Positions 8,732 through 18,159 of a stretch of DNA of 64,000 bases are shown here, in pieces. The first letter of the stretch is position 1. Every line of letters begins with the position of its first letter. The DNA comes from Ostreibacterium oceani (GTDB lineage Bacteria > Pseudomonadota > Gammaproteobacteria > Cardiobacteriales > Ostreibacteriaceae). The DNA lies in the NCBI RefSeq assembly GCF_009362845.1, contig NZ_WHNW01000006.1, positions 1 through 64,000 on the forward strand, in the 5' to 3' direction. Under the pieces are notes generated by a model that did no database searches, was not told where the DNA came from, and saw only the letters and a list, made by a program, of their open reading frames with translations. A program made the position numbers and the translations under genes.

Positions 8732-9934
8732 TTACGGTTTACGGTATGTAGCGCTGTGCGCAGTATGGTATTCAATGCAAGCGAGTAAAATATCATAGGC
8801 TAACTGGGCTTTGCTGGCTTTGGGTAAGCTTTTTTCCCAACCCTCACCAATCACAGTAACCGCATTGTCATCGCTATTAAACCCCATATCGCGTGTGGAT
8901 ACATCGTTTGCACAAATTAAATCGGCGCCTTTTTTTAGGCGTTTAGCGCGCGCATTGTCTATGACGGCCTCAGTCTCTGCGGCAAAACCAACGGTAAAAG
9001 GGGCATTTTTAAGCTGACAAACGGTTTGTAAGATATCAGGGTTTTGGCTGAGTGTTAGGGTGAGGTTGTTGTCGCCTTGTTTTTTTATTTTTTGTGGCAT
9101 GGGGCTGTCTATGCCGTAATCTGCCACCGCCGCTGTTGCAATAAACCAGTCGGCATGGTCTACCTGTGCCATGACAGCTGCTAGCATATCTCTAGCTGAT
9201 TCTACCGTAATACAGTTTAAGTATGCGGGTGGCGGTGTGTGTAGTTTGCCTGCAATTAGCGTCACCTTAGCGCCCATATGATAGGCCGCTTGCGCGAGCG
9301 CAAGCCCCATTTTGCCCGATGAGTCATTGCTAAGAAAGCGCACTGGATCAATGCGTTCTATGGTTGCGCCTGCGGTAATCATCAGGTGTTTGCCGAGTAA
9401 TGGTTGGTGATTTTGATGTATCTGGTTAAAAATGTCGGTAGGTTCAGCCATGCGCCCTGGGCCTATTTCACCACAGGCTTGTTCGCCTGATGCGGGTGCA
9501 ATGATTTGTATGCCGTGTTGCGTGAGCTGGTTGATATTGGCTTGTGTTACAGGGTGATGCCACATGGCTTGGTTCATTGCAGGCGCTAGCGTAATCGGTG
9601 ATTGCGTCGCGAGACACAGCGTGGATAACAAATCATCAGCCATGCCAGTGGTGAGTTTGGCGATAAAATTGGCCGTGCATGGCGCGATTAAAATACAGTC
9701 AGCCCACCGTGCAAGAGAAATATGGTCGATTTCGCCTTCTTGGTCAATATCAAACAGTGCGGTGCGGACTTTATGCCCCGAAAGGACTTGTAACGTTAAC
9801 GGCGTAATAAACTGTGTTGCGGATGCCGTCATGACAACGCGAACCTCGTGACCAGACTGTGTGAGTAAGCGGATTAATTCTGCGACTTTGTAGGCTGCAA
9901 TGCTGCCTGTTACGCCAATCAATATTTTTTTCAA
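8732..9934 (-). CDS. coaBC: bifunctional phosphopantothenoylcysteine decarboxylase/phosphopantothenate-cysteine ligase
   Basis: Catalyses two consecutive steps of coenzyme A synthesis. The N-terminal CoaC flavoprotein domain (about 1-180) has [10 protein letters not shown], the histidine of [20 protein letters not shown] and the catalytic cysteine in [13 protein letters not shown]. The CoaB ligase domain (about 185-400) begins at [19 protein letters not shown]-like sequence and includes GFAAETE and [10 protein letters not shown]. The start is a TTG (9932-9934) with an AGGA about 8 nt upstream; no ATG or GTG lies in frame nearby. coaX, for the earlier kinase step, is also in this window at 36.8 kb. 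Confidence 0.95.
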   Translation of the reverse strand: MKKILIGVTGSIAAYKVAELIRLLTQSGHEVRVVMTASATQFITPLTLQVLSGHKVRTALFDIDQEGEIDHISLARWADCILIAPCTANFIAKLTTGMADDLLSTLCLATQSPITLAPAMNQAMWHHPVTQANINQLTQHGIQIIAPASGEQACGEIGPGRMAEPTDIFNQIHQNHQPLLGKHLMITAGATIERIDPVRFLSNDSSGKMGLALAQAAYHMGAKVTLIAGKLHTPPPAYLNCITVESARDMLAAVMAQVDHADWFIATAAVADYGIDSPMPQKIKKQGDNNLTLTLSQNPDILQTVCQLKNAPFTVGFAAETEAVIDNARAKRLKKGADLICANDVSTRDMGFNSDDNAVTVIGEGWEKSLPKASKAQLAYDILLACIEYHTAHSATYRKP

Positions 9935-10305
9935 TGAATTTTTCCTACCTAAATGATTACATTTGCATTAGAATAACATTAATTTATTGTTGCTTAATGT
10001 CGTTGCGCGTGATTACGCTAAGTTTGTTGTTACAGGAATAAGGCTATATGCTTATTATATGCTTATTCGTTAAAAACAGCGGTAAAAACAAAGCGCTAAA
10101 ACACACCCAACGCCAACTTGCTCCATGGAATGTGTGGAGGATGAGGAGTCGATATTACTCAGTGGTGTTAGCCAGACGCGTTAGTGCCAGCAAGTACTGC
10201 TACTAAGTGCTGCTACCAGATGCGGCTACCCAACGCTACTACCCAATCGATGACCCATTAAGCGAATGATTCAATCACATTTTAGCATGATAAGGTAAAA
10301 CAACA
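9935..10305. other. 371-bp intergenic region between coaBC and the response regulator
   Basis: This divergent spacer holds no recognisable gene. radC and rpmB/rpmG, often found beside coaBC, are absent. It contains a degenerate repetitive run of GCTACTA/GCTGCTACC-like units around 10190-10245. Confidence 0.6.
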
Positions 10306-11085
10306 ATGGCAATAAACAAAGTACTAATCGTGGATGACTCTCGCCTCGCGCGGTTAACGTTGTCACGATTACTAAATGAAAAGGGTATGGCAACGCTAGA
10401 GGCTGAATCGGTGGATGATGCGTTGGCCGTTTTGAGCCAAAACACCGTTGATGCTATTTTCATGGATGTGATGATGCCTGAACGCAGTGGCTTCGAAGGC
10501 GTAGAGCAAATCAAATCCGACCCTAAATTAAACCATATCCCTTGCGCGATGTATTCGGGTGACTTGTCAGTAGATGCGCAGCGCAAAGCGATTGAGAGTG
10601 GGGCCCAAGCTTATCTATTTAAACCCGCCAGTGGCGAAGGGCTAGACCATGTATTGGCGGCATTGAATGCGGGGATTATCGCAGATAGTATGCAAAAATA
10701 TTCAAATACGGCCGCGTTGTCGGCAGAAAAGTCAGCAGACAGTACGATGACTAGTAGCGAGCACACGGAAATGATTGGATTGCTAGAAAACCGAACCAAA
10801 AACCTTGCGCGTATCGTGATGAAAGAGCGCAAAGAAAATGAAAGCATCAAGCGTGAAATGGAGCAAAAAATCGCCGCTTTATTTCAAGAGTTGCAAGCAG
10901 TGGAAAACCAAAAACTGGCGCATTCTCAAGAAGAGTTAGAGCGTAAACGCATAGAAAATGACTTGCGCGGTCAGCTTAAAAATACGCGAGGTGATTTAAA
11001 GTTAATCGGCTTGGTCGCTTTTGCGGCGGGTGTGGTCGCTTTGGTGAGTTTATTTTTTGTAGTTTATCTCGCCCTTAAAACGTAA
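10306..11085 (+). CDS. response regulator with coiled coil and C-terminal membrane anchor
   Basis: Residues 1-120 form a complete receiver domain: acidic pair D10-D11, phospho-acceptor D54 in IFMDVMMPERSG, S84 and K106 in YLFKPASG. There is no DNA-binding or enzymatic output domain. The receiver is followed by a long charged helical segment (about 145-230), strongly predicted as coiled coil by eye, and a hydrophobic stretch at about 236-257 that reads as a transmembrane helix ending two residues before the C-terminus. The protein would therefore be a cytoplasmic receiver tethered to the membrane by its tail. No histidine kinase is adjacent. Signal output is unknown; oligomerisation or partner recruitment at the membrane is an inference. 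Confidence 0.88.
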   Translation: MAINKVLIVDDSRLARLTLSRLLNEKGMATLEAESVDDALAVLSQNTVDAIFMDVMMPERSGFEGVEQIKSDPKLNHIPCAMYSGDLSVDAQRKAIESGAQAYLFKPASGEGLDHVLAALNAGIIADSMQKYSNTAALSAEKSADSTMTSSEHTEMIGLLENRTKNLARIVMKERKENESIKREMEQKIAALFQELQAVENQKLAHSQEELERKRIENDLRGQLKNTRGDLKLIGLVAFAAGVVALVSLFFVVYLALKT

Positions 11086-11122
11086 AACGCTTCATCACTA
11101 CCATAAATCATAATAGGTTAGT

Positions 11123-11176
11123 AGCGTTAGTGGCGTTAGTGGCATTAGTGGCATTAGTGGCATTAGTGGCATTAGT
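11123..11176. repeat. six tandem copies of a 9-bp unit (GGCATTAGT)
   Basis: AGCGTTAGT, GGCGTTAGT and four perfect GGCATTAGT units lie between two convergent genes, the response regulator and yhbY. The gradient from variant to identical copies suggests recent expansion from one end. Confidence 0.9.
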
Positions 11177-11308
11177 GGCGCGTTACGCTTGAGCACACGT
11201 CACTAAACACGCCGAGGTCGTCACTGATGACCTGTCGGCTTAGCTTGCGCCTAAATTAGCGCCTAAGTTCTGACGAAGTTCTGACTAAACTTTCGTCTAA
11301 GCTTTCGT

Positions 11309-11602
11309 CTAAGCTTTCGGTAGTGTGATTTTAGGGGCTTTGCTATTGTGTTTGTATAAAACGATGGTTTTTCCGATAGATTGAACCAGTTCGCATTGTT
11401 GCCAAGCAACAATTTCGTCAGTCATCGCGGCTCTTTCGTCGCGTTCGGCATTGAGTTTAACCTTGATCAGTTCGTGGGCGCTTAACGCGATACTGATTTC
11501 TTTTTGTACCGCTTCGGTGAGTCCTTTGTCGCCTGTTTGCAGCATAGCGTCTAAGTGATGGGCAAGGCTTCGTAAATGACGTACTTGTGGATTTGAAAGC
11601 AT
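11309..11602 (-). CDS. yhbY: ribosome assembly RNA-binding protein YhbY
   Basis: Small CRM/YhbY-domain protein (97 residues) that associates with pre-50S ribosomal subunits. The family pattern is clear: LSNPQVRHLRSLAHHLDAMLQTGDKGLTEAV followed by LSAHELIKVKLNAERDERA (shown here in part), the second half carrying the basic RNA-binding strand. An AGGA lies 8 nt before the ATG. It is divergent from rlmE, the same arrangement as in Escherichia coli, where yhbY faces rlmE-ftsH. Confidence 0.93.
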   Translation of the reverse strand: MLSNPQVRHLRSLAHHLDAMLQTGDKGLTEAVQKEISIALSAHELIKVKLNAERDERAAMTDEIVAWQQCELVQSIGKTIVLYKHNSKAPKITLPKA

Positions 11603-11679
11603 GGTGAATTTCCTGCATAATGTAGCGAATGTGGTCTGCTATTGTTAGTGAAGTATGAAAAAAAATCAAATAAAATATT

Positions 11680-12312
11680 ATGGCAAAGAGTAAAAGTAGC
11701 AAACAGTGGTTAAAGGAACACTTCAAGGACGAATTTGTGCAAAAAGCACGACAAGACGGGTATCGCTCGCGTGCGACTTATAAATTGATTGAAATTCAAG
11801 GGCGTAATCAATTAATCAAGCCAGGTCAAGTGGTGGTGGATCTAGGGGCAGCGCCTGGTGGATGGTCGCAGTATGCCGTAGAACTCGTCGGTAAACAAGG
11901 GGCGGTGGTTGGATTGGATATATTGCCGATGGCACCACTTGAAGATGTGGCGTTCATTGAGGGTGATTTTCGTGAAGCAGCGACACTGGAGAAATTGATG
12001 CAAACGATTGCGCCTTATCATGGTATTGACTGGGTGTTGTCTGACATAGCGCCCAACATGAGTGGCATCAAGGCCGTCGATCAACCCAAAAGTATGTATT
12101 TGGTTGAGTTGGCGTATGATTTTGCGATTAATTATTTAAAGCCAAACGGTGGTTTTTTGTGCAAAGTGTTTCAAGGCACGGGGTTTGATGAATTACTGCG
12201 GCAAGCGCGCCAAGATTTTGATAACGTAGCTATTCGTAAGCCTAAAGCGTCGCGCACAAGAAGTATTGAGACCTATTTGTTAGCACGTGGGTTTCGAGCC
12301 AATAACCGCTAA
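11680..12312 (+). CDS. rlmE: 23S rRNA (uridine-2'-O-)methyltransferase RlmE
   Basis: Methylates U2552 of 23S rRNA on the 50S subunit. The 210-residue FtsJ-fold protein has the SAM-binding VVDLGAAPGGWSQYA motif and the K-D-K-E catalytic residues in the usual places (YRSRATYKL, VLSDIAPNMSG, FLCKVFQG, and the arginine/serine-rich KPKASRTRSIETYLLARGF region). The start has little Shine-Dalgarno sequence. It is upstream of ftsH by 100 nt, the conserved rlmE-ftsH-folP order. Confidence 0.96.
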   Translation: MAKSKSSKQWLKEHFKDEFVQKARQDGYRSRATYKLIEIQGRNQLIKPGQVVVDLGAAPGGWSQYAVELVGKQGAVVGLDILPMAPLEDVAFIEGDFREAATLEKLMQTIAPYHGIDWVLSDIAPNMSGIKAVDQPKSMYLVELAYDFAINYLKPNGGFLCKVFQGTGFDELLRQARQDFDNVAIRKPKASRTRSIETYLLARGFRANNR

Positions 12313-12412
12313 ATCCAAAAACTAAACAACAGTTAACTAAAAAGCAGTTAAATTTATGCGCGATTTAGGGCATAATAAGCATAGTTTAAAATAGCTTACC
12401 GAGGCAATATTA

Positions 12413-14338
12413 GTGAATAACTCAAAAAAACAAGCCATTTTTACGATTGTGATGATCGTGGTCGTTTTGTCTTTACTCAACAGTTTAAAGAATTTATCCG
12501 AAAGTGGTACGCGTACCGAAGAACAAACCTACTCTCAGTTTTTAGACGCGGTCAATAATGGCGAGGTAAAATCGGCTAAGTTTGATTTAGAAGAGTTTCG
12601 TATTGATTACACGGGTCGAAATGGTGGCAATTACTATGCTTATAATCCAGAGGCGCTGGATACTAGCGAGTTAATCCCTGTGTTGCGTGCTAATGGCGTT
12701 GAGATTGCAGGTAAAGAGCGAACCAAAGAAAGCCTATTGAGTCGAATCCTCCTCAGTTTATTGCCAATTTTGCTTATTTTGGGGATTATTATTTATTTTT
12801 CACGCCAAATGCAAGGTGGTGGCAAAGGTGGTGGCGGTGCTTTTTCGTTTGGCAAGAGCAAAGCCCGATTGATTGATCCCGATAAATCCAAAATCACCTT
12901 CAAAGACGTTGCAGGGATTGATGAGGTCAAAGAAGAACTCGTTGAAATGGTCGACTACCTCAAAGACCCCGCTAAATTTAACCGTCTAGGCGGTAAAATC
13001 CCCCGCGGTGTGCTGATGGTAGGTGAGCCTGGTACAGGTAAAACCTTATTGGCAAAAGCAGTCGCTGGCGAAGCGAAAGTTCCTTTCTTTTCTATTTCGG
13101 GTTCGGACTTTGTCGAGATGTTTGTTGGGGTCGGTGCCGCGCGAGTGCGTGATATGTTTGCCGAGGCGAAAAAAACCGCCCCGTGTATTATTTTTATTGA
13201 CGAAATTGATGCCGTTGGTCGGCACCGTGGCGCAGGTATGGGCGGCGGCAATGATGAACGCGAACAAACGCTAAACCAATTGCTGGTGGAAATGGACGGG
13301 TTCGAAGGCAACGAAGGTATTATTGTAATTGCGGCGACTAACCGTGCTGATGTACTAGATAAAGCCTTGCTTCGGCCTGGTCGATTTGATCGCCAAGTCG
13401 TGGTGCCGTTGCCTGATATCAAAGGCCGTTTTGAGATTTTGAAAGTTCACATGAAAAAAGTCCCGTTGAGTGCTGATGTGAGACCAAAATTATTAGCCCG
13501 TGGGACACCAGGCTTTTCAGGTGCAGAATTGGCAAATTTAGTCAACGAAGCGGCGTTGTTCGCGGCGCGCCGAGATTCTAAAACCGTGACAATGTCCGAT
13601 TTCGAAAAGGCAAAAGATAAGATTTTAATGGGCGCTGAACGCCGCTCGATGGCAATGAGCGAAGATGAAAAACTGATGACTGCTTATCATGAAGCAGGTC
13701 ATGCGATTGTCGGACGATTAATGCCCAAGCACGACCCGGTTTACAAAGTGACGATTATTCCTAGAGGACGAGCGCTTGGTGTGACCATGTTTTTGCCCGA
13801 GAGTGATAAATATTCGCATTCAAAAACTTTCCTAGAAAGCAATATTGCCACGTTATTTGGTGGGCGTATTGCCGAGGCGTTAATCTACGGCGAAGATGAA
13901 ATTACCACAGGGGCATCGAATGACATTGCCCGTGCAACCACGATTGCCCGCAATATGGTTGAGCGATGGGGGCTGTCAGATAAGCTAGGGCCTCAGATGT
14001 TTACGACCAGTGAGCATGAGAGCGAGCTCAAAGCATCAGGCCAAACGTTAAAAGTCATTGATGAGGAAATTCACCGCATTTTGGATGAAAATTATCATAA
14101 AGCGTTGACTATTTTGCAAGAGAATCTAGACATATTACATGAAATGGCGAAAGCGTTGATGAAGTATGAAACCATAGACGTCAATCAAATTGATGATTTA
14201 ATGGAAAGGCGTGCCGTCAAGTCTGCTGATGATTACGATGATGATGATAGTGACGATGACTCGAGTGCCGAGTCTGCAGAAACTGATACGGCAGAGACTG
14301 ATACGGCAGAAGAAAACATTCCTTCAACGGTGCACTGA
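12413..14338 (+). CDS. ftsH: ATP-dependent zinc metalloprotease FtsH
   Basis: Membrane-anchored hexameric AAA+ protease that degrades misfolded membrane proteins and regulators. There are two transmembrane helices (about 7-26 and 110-128) flanking a periplasmic domain. The AAA module has Walker A GEPGTGKT (204-211) and Walker [10 protein letters not shown]. The protease active site HEAGH starts at H426, with the third zinc ligand region in the [17 protein letters not shown] segment. Length is 641 residues. The start is a GTG with GAGG 9 nt upstream. The acidic tail contains an in-frame duplication ([12 protein letters not shown]). A hairpin terminator follows at 14436. Confidence 0.97.
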   Translation: MNNSKKQAIFTIVMIVVVLSLLNSLKNLSESGTRTEEQTYSQFLDAVNNGEVKSAKFDLEEFRIDYTGRNGGNYYAYNPEALDTSELIPVLRANGVEIAGKERTKESLLSRILLSLLPILLILGIIIYFSRQMQGGGKGGGGAFSFGKSKARLIDPDKSKITFKDVAGIDEVKEELVEMVDYLKDPAKFNRLGGKIPRGVLMVGEPGTGKTLLAKAVAGEAKVPFFSISGSDFVEMFVGVGAARVRDMFAEAKKTAPCIIFIDEIDAVGRHRGAGMGGGNDEREQTLNQLLVEMDGFEGNEGIIVIAATNRADVLDKALLRPGRFDRQVVVPLPDIKGRFEILKVHMKKVPLSADVRPKLLARGTPGFSGAELANLVNEAALFAARRDSKTVTMSDFEKAKDKILMGAERRSMAMSEDEKLMTAYHEAGHAIVGRLMPKHDPVYKVTIIPRGRALGVTMFLPESDKYSHSKTFLESNIATLFGGRIAEALIYGEDEITTGASNDIARATTIARNMVERWGLSDKLGPQMFTTSEHESELKASGQTLKVIDEEIHRILDENYHKALTILQENLDILHEMAKALMKYETIDVNQIDDLMERRAVKSADDYDDDDSDDDSSAESAETDTAETDTAEENIPSTVH

Positions 14339-14435
14339 GTTTGATTGCTAGGATGAGGCACACCAATGAAATGGATGCCCCATTGATGGAATATAGGTTA
14401 GATTGACCGACTGATATAGACTGAGTGAATAAGTG

Positions 14436-14473
14436 AAAAGCGAGCTTTGGAACGGGAACAGGGCTCGCTTTTT
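14436..14473 (+). terminator. rho-independent terminator after ftsH
   Basis: AAAAGCGAGC (14436-14445) pairs perfectly with GCTCGCTTTT (14463-14472) across a 17-nt loop, and the 3' arm runs into a T tract. It is placed about 100 nt after the ftsH stop and before folP, so folP probably has its own promoter. Confidence 0.8.
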
Positions 14474-14570
14474 ATCGGTCTACATCCTAATAGGGATAAC
14501 GCTGATGAGGCTTACCCCTAACAGAGCTTGCCCCCATAGAAATATATGAATTAAACGAGTGTAGAGACAG

Positions 14571-15398
14571 ATGATATTAGCAGCAGGGCGATTTCAATTA
14601 GACTTATCTGTTCCAAAAATCATGGGGATACTCAATGTGACCCCAGATTCATTTTCTGATGGTGGGCGTTACCAATCGGTAGATGCTGCACTCATTCGCG
14701 TCGAAGAAATGCTCACCCACGGTGCCGATATTATCGACATTGGTGCAGAATCAACCCGCCCAGGCGGACAGCTGATTGACGTTGAGACCGAGTTGTCGCG
14801 GTTGTTGCCAGTGATAGAGGCCATTCAACAACGGTTTAATTGTTGCGTTTCTATCGACACGAATAAGCCTGAAGTGATGCGCGCGGTTTTGTCGCACTCG
14901 GTTGATATGATTAATGATGTGAGAGGGTTTGTTGCAAGTGGGGCATGGCAGGCGGTTGCTGCATCAAAGGCCGCTATTTGCATTATGCATATGCAAGGAC
15001 TGCCGCAGACGATGCAGGACAATCCCAGTTACCAAGCGGTCGTCACCGATGTGCTGGCCTTTTTACAACAACAAGCTGAGCTAGCAAAGCAACATGGCAT
15101 TGATCAGAATCGGATTGTGATTGACCCAGGGTTTGGGTTCGGCAAAACACCTAAACAAAATATGCAGCTCTTGGCCCATATTGATACGTTTGCGGCGCAC
15201 TATCCAGTGTTGTTTGGGTTATCAAGAAAATCAACTTTGGGGCACGTATTAGGCGACATGGCAGCCGATAGAACAAGCGCAAGCGTGGCGGGGGCATTGA
15301 TTGCCGTGCAAAACGGTGCGCGTATTATCCGTGTGCATGATGTAAAGGCGACTAAAGACGCACTATCGGTATTAAATGCCACTTATCCGCTGTCATGA
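14571..15398 (+). CDS. folP: dihydropteroate synthase
   Basis: Condenses p-aminobenzoate with the pterin pyrophosphate in folate synthesis; this is the sulfonamide target. The TIM-barrel protein has GILNVTPDSFSDGG (residues 19-32), IDIGAESTRPGG, SIDTNKPEVM, INDVRG, DPGFGFGKTPKQN and the final loop ending RVHDVKATKDAL, all canonical. Length is 275 residues. glmM, its usual downstream partner, is absent; ung is convergent. Confidence 0.96.
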   Translation: MILAAGRFQLDLSVPKIMGILNVTPDSFSDGGRYQSVDAALIRVEEMLTHGADIIDIGAESTRPGGQLIDVETELSRLLPVIEAIQQRFNCCVSIDTNKPEVMRAVLSHSVDMINDVRGFVASGAWQAVAASKAAICIMHMQGLPQTMQDNPSYQAVVTDVLAFLQQQAELAKQHGIDQNRIVIDPGFGFGKTPKQNMQLLAHIDTFAAHYPVLFGLSRKSTLGHVLGDMAADRTSASVAGALIAVQNGARIIRVHDVKATKDALSVLNATYPLS

Positions 15399-15509
15399 TG
15401 ACGGCAAAGATTCGCTGAATAAATCGCCAAACCACGCCAAACCATTTGAATGCAATAAGATTATCTTTTGTCAGTCGTCAATTGGTGGTCATCTATTGGC
15501 GGTTATCTA

Positions 15510-16205
15510 TCAGCTTTGCCGCGTTGGATTCCAATCAATCGGTTGCTGTCCCTGCGCCGCTAAGATGGCATTGGTGCGACTAAAATGACGGCAACCAAAA
15601 AAACCACGATAAGCCGAAAGCGGTGAGGGGTGTGGTGCTTTTAACATAGTATGGCGTTTGTCGATAAGCTGAGATTTTTGTTCAGCAGCACTGCCCCATA
15701 ATAGATAGACGATGGACTGCGGTGCCTGGTTTAATTGCTTAATCACTGCTTCGGTAAAGATTTCCCAGCCTTTATTTTTATGCGAGTTGGGGCGGTGTGC
15801 TTCGACAGTAAGCACGGTATTTAGTAGCAAGACGCCTTGCTTTGCCCAAGCGCTCAAATCACCGTGATGCGGCATTTCTCCGCCGATATCCGCGCATAGT
15901 TCTTTGTAGATATTGCGTAGTGAGGGTGGGATTTTTTGATTTTTCCTGACGGAAAAGGCCAGACCGTGGGCTTGATTGGGGCCATGATAAGGATCTTGGC
16001 CTAAAATGACCACTTTTACGTCCGTATATTCGGTATAACGAAAGGCATTAAAGACGTCTGATTGCGCAGGATAAATGGTTTTGCCTTGTTGACGGGCGGT
16101 ATTGACGAAGGCGGTCACCGTTTTGAATGCCTCTGACCGCTTGGCTTCAGCGAGTACGGTTGACCAGCTAAGTGGTTGCTGGGCTATTTTATCAGGCGTT
16201 TGCAT
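15510..16205 (-). CDS. ung: uracil-DNA glycosylase
   Basis: Excises uracil from DNA to start base-excision repair. Family 1 motifs are complete: catalytic aspartate D71 in [27 protein letters not shown], and the [18 protein letters not shown] loop with catalytic H192. Length is 231 residues. Its start overlaps the stop region of the upstream O-antigen ligase-like gene by 14 nt, suggesting translational coupling although the functions are unrelated. Together with dut at 8.2 kb it limits uracil in DNA. Confidence 0.97.
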   Translation of the reverse strand: MQTPDKIAQQPLSWSTVLAEAKRSEAFKTVTAFVNTARQQGKTIYPAQSDVFNAFRYTEYTDVKVVILGQDPYHGPNQAHGLAFSVRKNQKIPPSLRNIYKELCADIGGEMPHHGDLSAWAKQGVLLLNTVLTVEAHRPNSHKNKGWEIFTEAVIKQLNQAPQSIVYLLWGSAAEQKSQLIDKRHTMLKAPHPSPLSAYRGFFGCRHFSRTNAILAAQGQQPIDWNPTRQS

Positions 16206-17709
16206 ATTCCTGCTTCGATACGGATGTCGTTGTTGATGAAGTTGTCGCTGAATTTTTATTTGAATCGATAGTGGATATGCTACATTGCTGTGTCGATAAT
16301 GCGCTATTGATTTGCGTTATCGCATGGTATAAAAAAACGAGGGTAAAGCCATAAAAAGTGGCAGAGCGCACGTTAAATAGAGGGGCTTCGGTGAGTCCAC
16401 AAGTTGCAAAAGCAACCACAATGCTTATTCCCGCCATGCTCAAATAACGCAAGTTGCGCTGATTTTGGTCGCAGGATTGTGGTGAGTCTGGTGCTTTGGC
16501 TTGACTGGTTTGACTGGCTTGGCTGTTTTGCTGTTTTTTGGCAAGCCAGTAGTGGCGAATAAAAAACACCAGTGGCACAAAATACAGCAATAGCAATGAA
16601 GCAAGTCCCACCAGCCCTTTGGTCGATAGCGTCTGCAAGATTTCATTATGCGATGAGCTTCGTCCACTGGTGCCAATGCCACGGCTGGCCGGGTTTTTCT
16701 CGATATAGGCTTGCATCAATTCGCCACGCCGCGGGTAGCTGACACCCAAGATGGGGCTTTCTTTGAATGCCATCATTGCGACTTGCCAATAGTCAAAGCG
16801 TATCCCTAAACTAGTCTGTCGGTTGTTGTCGTTGGTGTAACCAGAAATGTCATTGGTGGCTTGTCCAATACGTGTTTTGATCATAGGAGAGAGTGAAAAA
16901 GCCGTGATTAATACGATAATAAATAGGAATAGATTCAATAGCCTTGGTTTGTTGCGCCTCGGCAGTAAAATAAGTTGCAATAAACAAACGAGAATAATGG
17001 CAGGCCACGCTCCTCGAGTACCTGTTTTGATGATGAGGAGAAGCGCACAGCTAGCGCCAATAACGCCGATACAGCGCCAGACTAAGGATCTGTCAAGCGA
17101 CAGTTGTGTAATAGATAATGCCATCAGTGCAACACCAATGTAAGCAGAATCGAGATGACCGACACCCCAATTGACTCGCGCTTCGCTGGTAATCATGGGG
17201 AATTGCCATACGATAGGTATAATAACGCCGATACTGGCTGCGCGTAATAACCAGCAAGGGTTTATCAGTGGTATGTTTTTTTTGCTATAGTATGCCAGTC
17301 CGATAAAAACAATCCACGCGGCGAGATAACGCGCAGGCGCGTCTAATGGCATGCCTGTTTGGCTTGTGACGGCAAGGGGTAACGACGTCATTAGTGGCAT
17401 CAAAAACATGAGTGTCCAAAGTCTGTATGGCTGAGGTATGCATGACTGAGGTATGCATGTTTGAGACCAAGGGGCTGGGTGATGGTTGGTGTTCTTTAGA
17501 TTGATGCCCTTGATTTGCAATAAAAACGCAGGAAATACAGTTAGTAACAATAAAAATGCAATGGGTTGGCTACCGTTTTTCATCACAATCGCAGTCATCA
17601 TGAAAAGCCCAGTTAACCAATAAACACCCATCGGAATAATCCAGTTCGATATTTTTTGGCTAACTGATGCGGTGGGCGATAAAGGCATAGAATGTGGCAC
17701 AAGGGTCAT
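16192..17709 (-). CDS. O-antigen ligase/polymerase-like membrane protein (WaaL/Wzy type)
   Basis: A 505-residue integral membrane protein with about ten to twelve hydrophobic helices and a large periplasmic loop rich in polar residues. The loop region contains [19 protein letters not shown] and the [19 protein letters not shown] segment. That H-N-x-x-L-Q-x-x-x-x-x-G-L pattern is the hallmark of the Wzy_C/O-antigen ligase family, whose members attach or polymerise glycans on lipid carriers. The N-terminal part has a small duplication, [10 protein letters not shown], and the C-terminal tail is serine/threonine-rich. Ligase and polymerase cannot be told apart by eye. The neighbouring glycosyltransferase supports a role in lipopolysaccharide or similar surface glycan. 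Confidence 0.82.
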   Translation of the reverse strand: MTLVPHSMPLSPTASVSQKISNWIIPMGVYWLTGLFMMTAIVMKNGSQPIAFLLLLTVFPAFLLQIKGINLKNTNHHPAPWSQTCIPQSCIPQPYRLWTLMFLMPLMTSLPLAVTSQTGMPLDAPARYLAAWIVFIGLAYYSKKNIPLINPCWLLRAASIGVIIPIVWQFPMITSEARVNWGVGHLDSAYIGVALMALSITQLSLDRSLVWRCIGVIGASCALLLIIKTGTRGAWPAIILVCLLQLILLPRRNKPRLLNLFLFIIVLITAFSLSPMIKTRIGQATNDISGYTNDNNRQTSLGIRFDYWQVAMMAFKESPILGVSYPRRGELMQAYIEKNPASRGIGTSGRSSSHNEILQTLSTKGLVGLASLLLLYFVPLVFFIRHYWLAKKQQNSQASQTSQAKAPDSPQSCDQNQRNLRYLSMAGISIVVAFATCGLTEAPLFNVRSATFYGFTLVFLYHAITQINSALSTQQCSISTIDSNKNSATTSSTTTSVSKQEYANA

Positions 17710-18077
17710 TACTACAAATTATTTAGGGTCATTGTGAAAAGGTGTTATTGTGAATCTTGCGGTTATGGCGCAGCTTGCCTATGAAAACTAACCCAGTCAA
17801 CTTAGTCAACTCACATGGACAACTCGCATGGAAACAACCAGTGAGTCAGCATAGTTAGCCTAAGAAAATCTAGAAAATCTACAGCCGTGACTGTTATTTT
17901 ATCGTATTTATGGTGTTTTTGACAGGGTTTATGCGACAGGATTTATACACATTGAGTGCGGCCTGTCGAGTGTGGGCTATTAAGTGCGAGCTATTAAGTA
18001 CAGTGCGCCGTAACGATTGACTGCTGTTTAATATAGGTGAGACAAAGGCACGGTATTGCCGATTAGCACATTGCTGG

Positions 18078-18106
18078 TTGGCGCATTATAATAGGCGCAT
18101 TATAAT
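18078..18106 (+). promoter_or_regulatory. candidate promoter for the glycosyltransferase inside a tandem repeat
   Basis: TTGGCG (18078-18083) is followed after exactly 17 bp by TATAAT (18101-18106). The TATAAT belongs to the second of three 14-bp repeat units, so spacing depends on repeat number and register. It lies 53 nt upstream of the start codon. Confidence 0.45.
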
Positions 18107-18122
18107 AGGCGCATTATAATTG
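18081..18122. repeat. three tandem copies of a 14-bp unit, each carrying TATAAT
   Basis: GCGCATTATAATAG occurs at 18081-18094 and 18095-18108 and, with one change near the end, at 18109-18122. Each copy contains a perfect -10 hexamer. Confidence 0.9.
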
Positions 18123-18159
18123 GCTAACTGGTACAGTTTGATTTTTAGAGGCTTATATT

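Larger units (their letters stand above)
17710..18159. other. 450-bp divergent intergenic region upstream of two polysaccharide genes
   Basis: There is no gene. The region holds several short duplications (for example AGAAAATCT twice at 17861-17880, and GCTATTAAGT twice around 17980-18000) and the tripled TATAAT-bearing unit at 18081-18122 described separately. Promoters for the O-antigen ligase-like gene (minus) and the glycosyltransferase (plus) must lie here. Confidence 0.6.
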
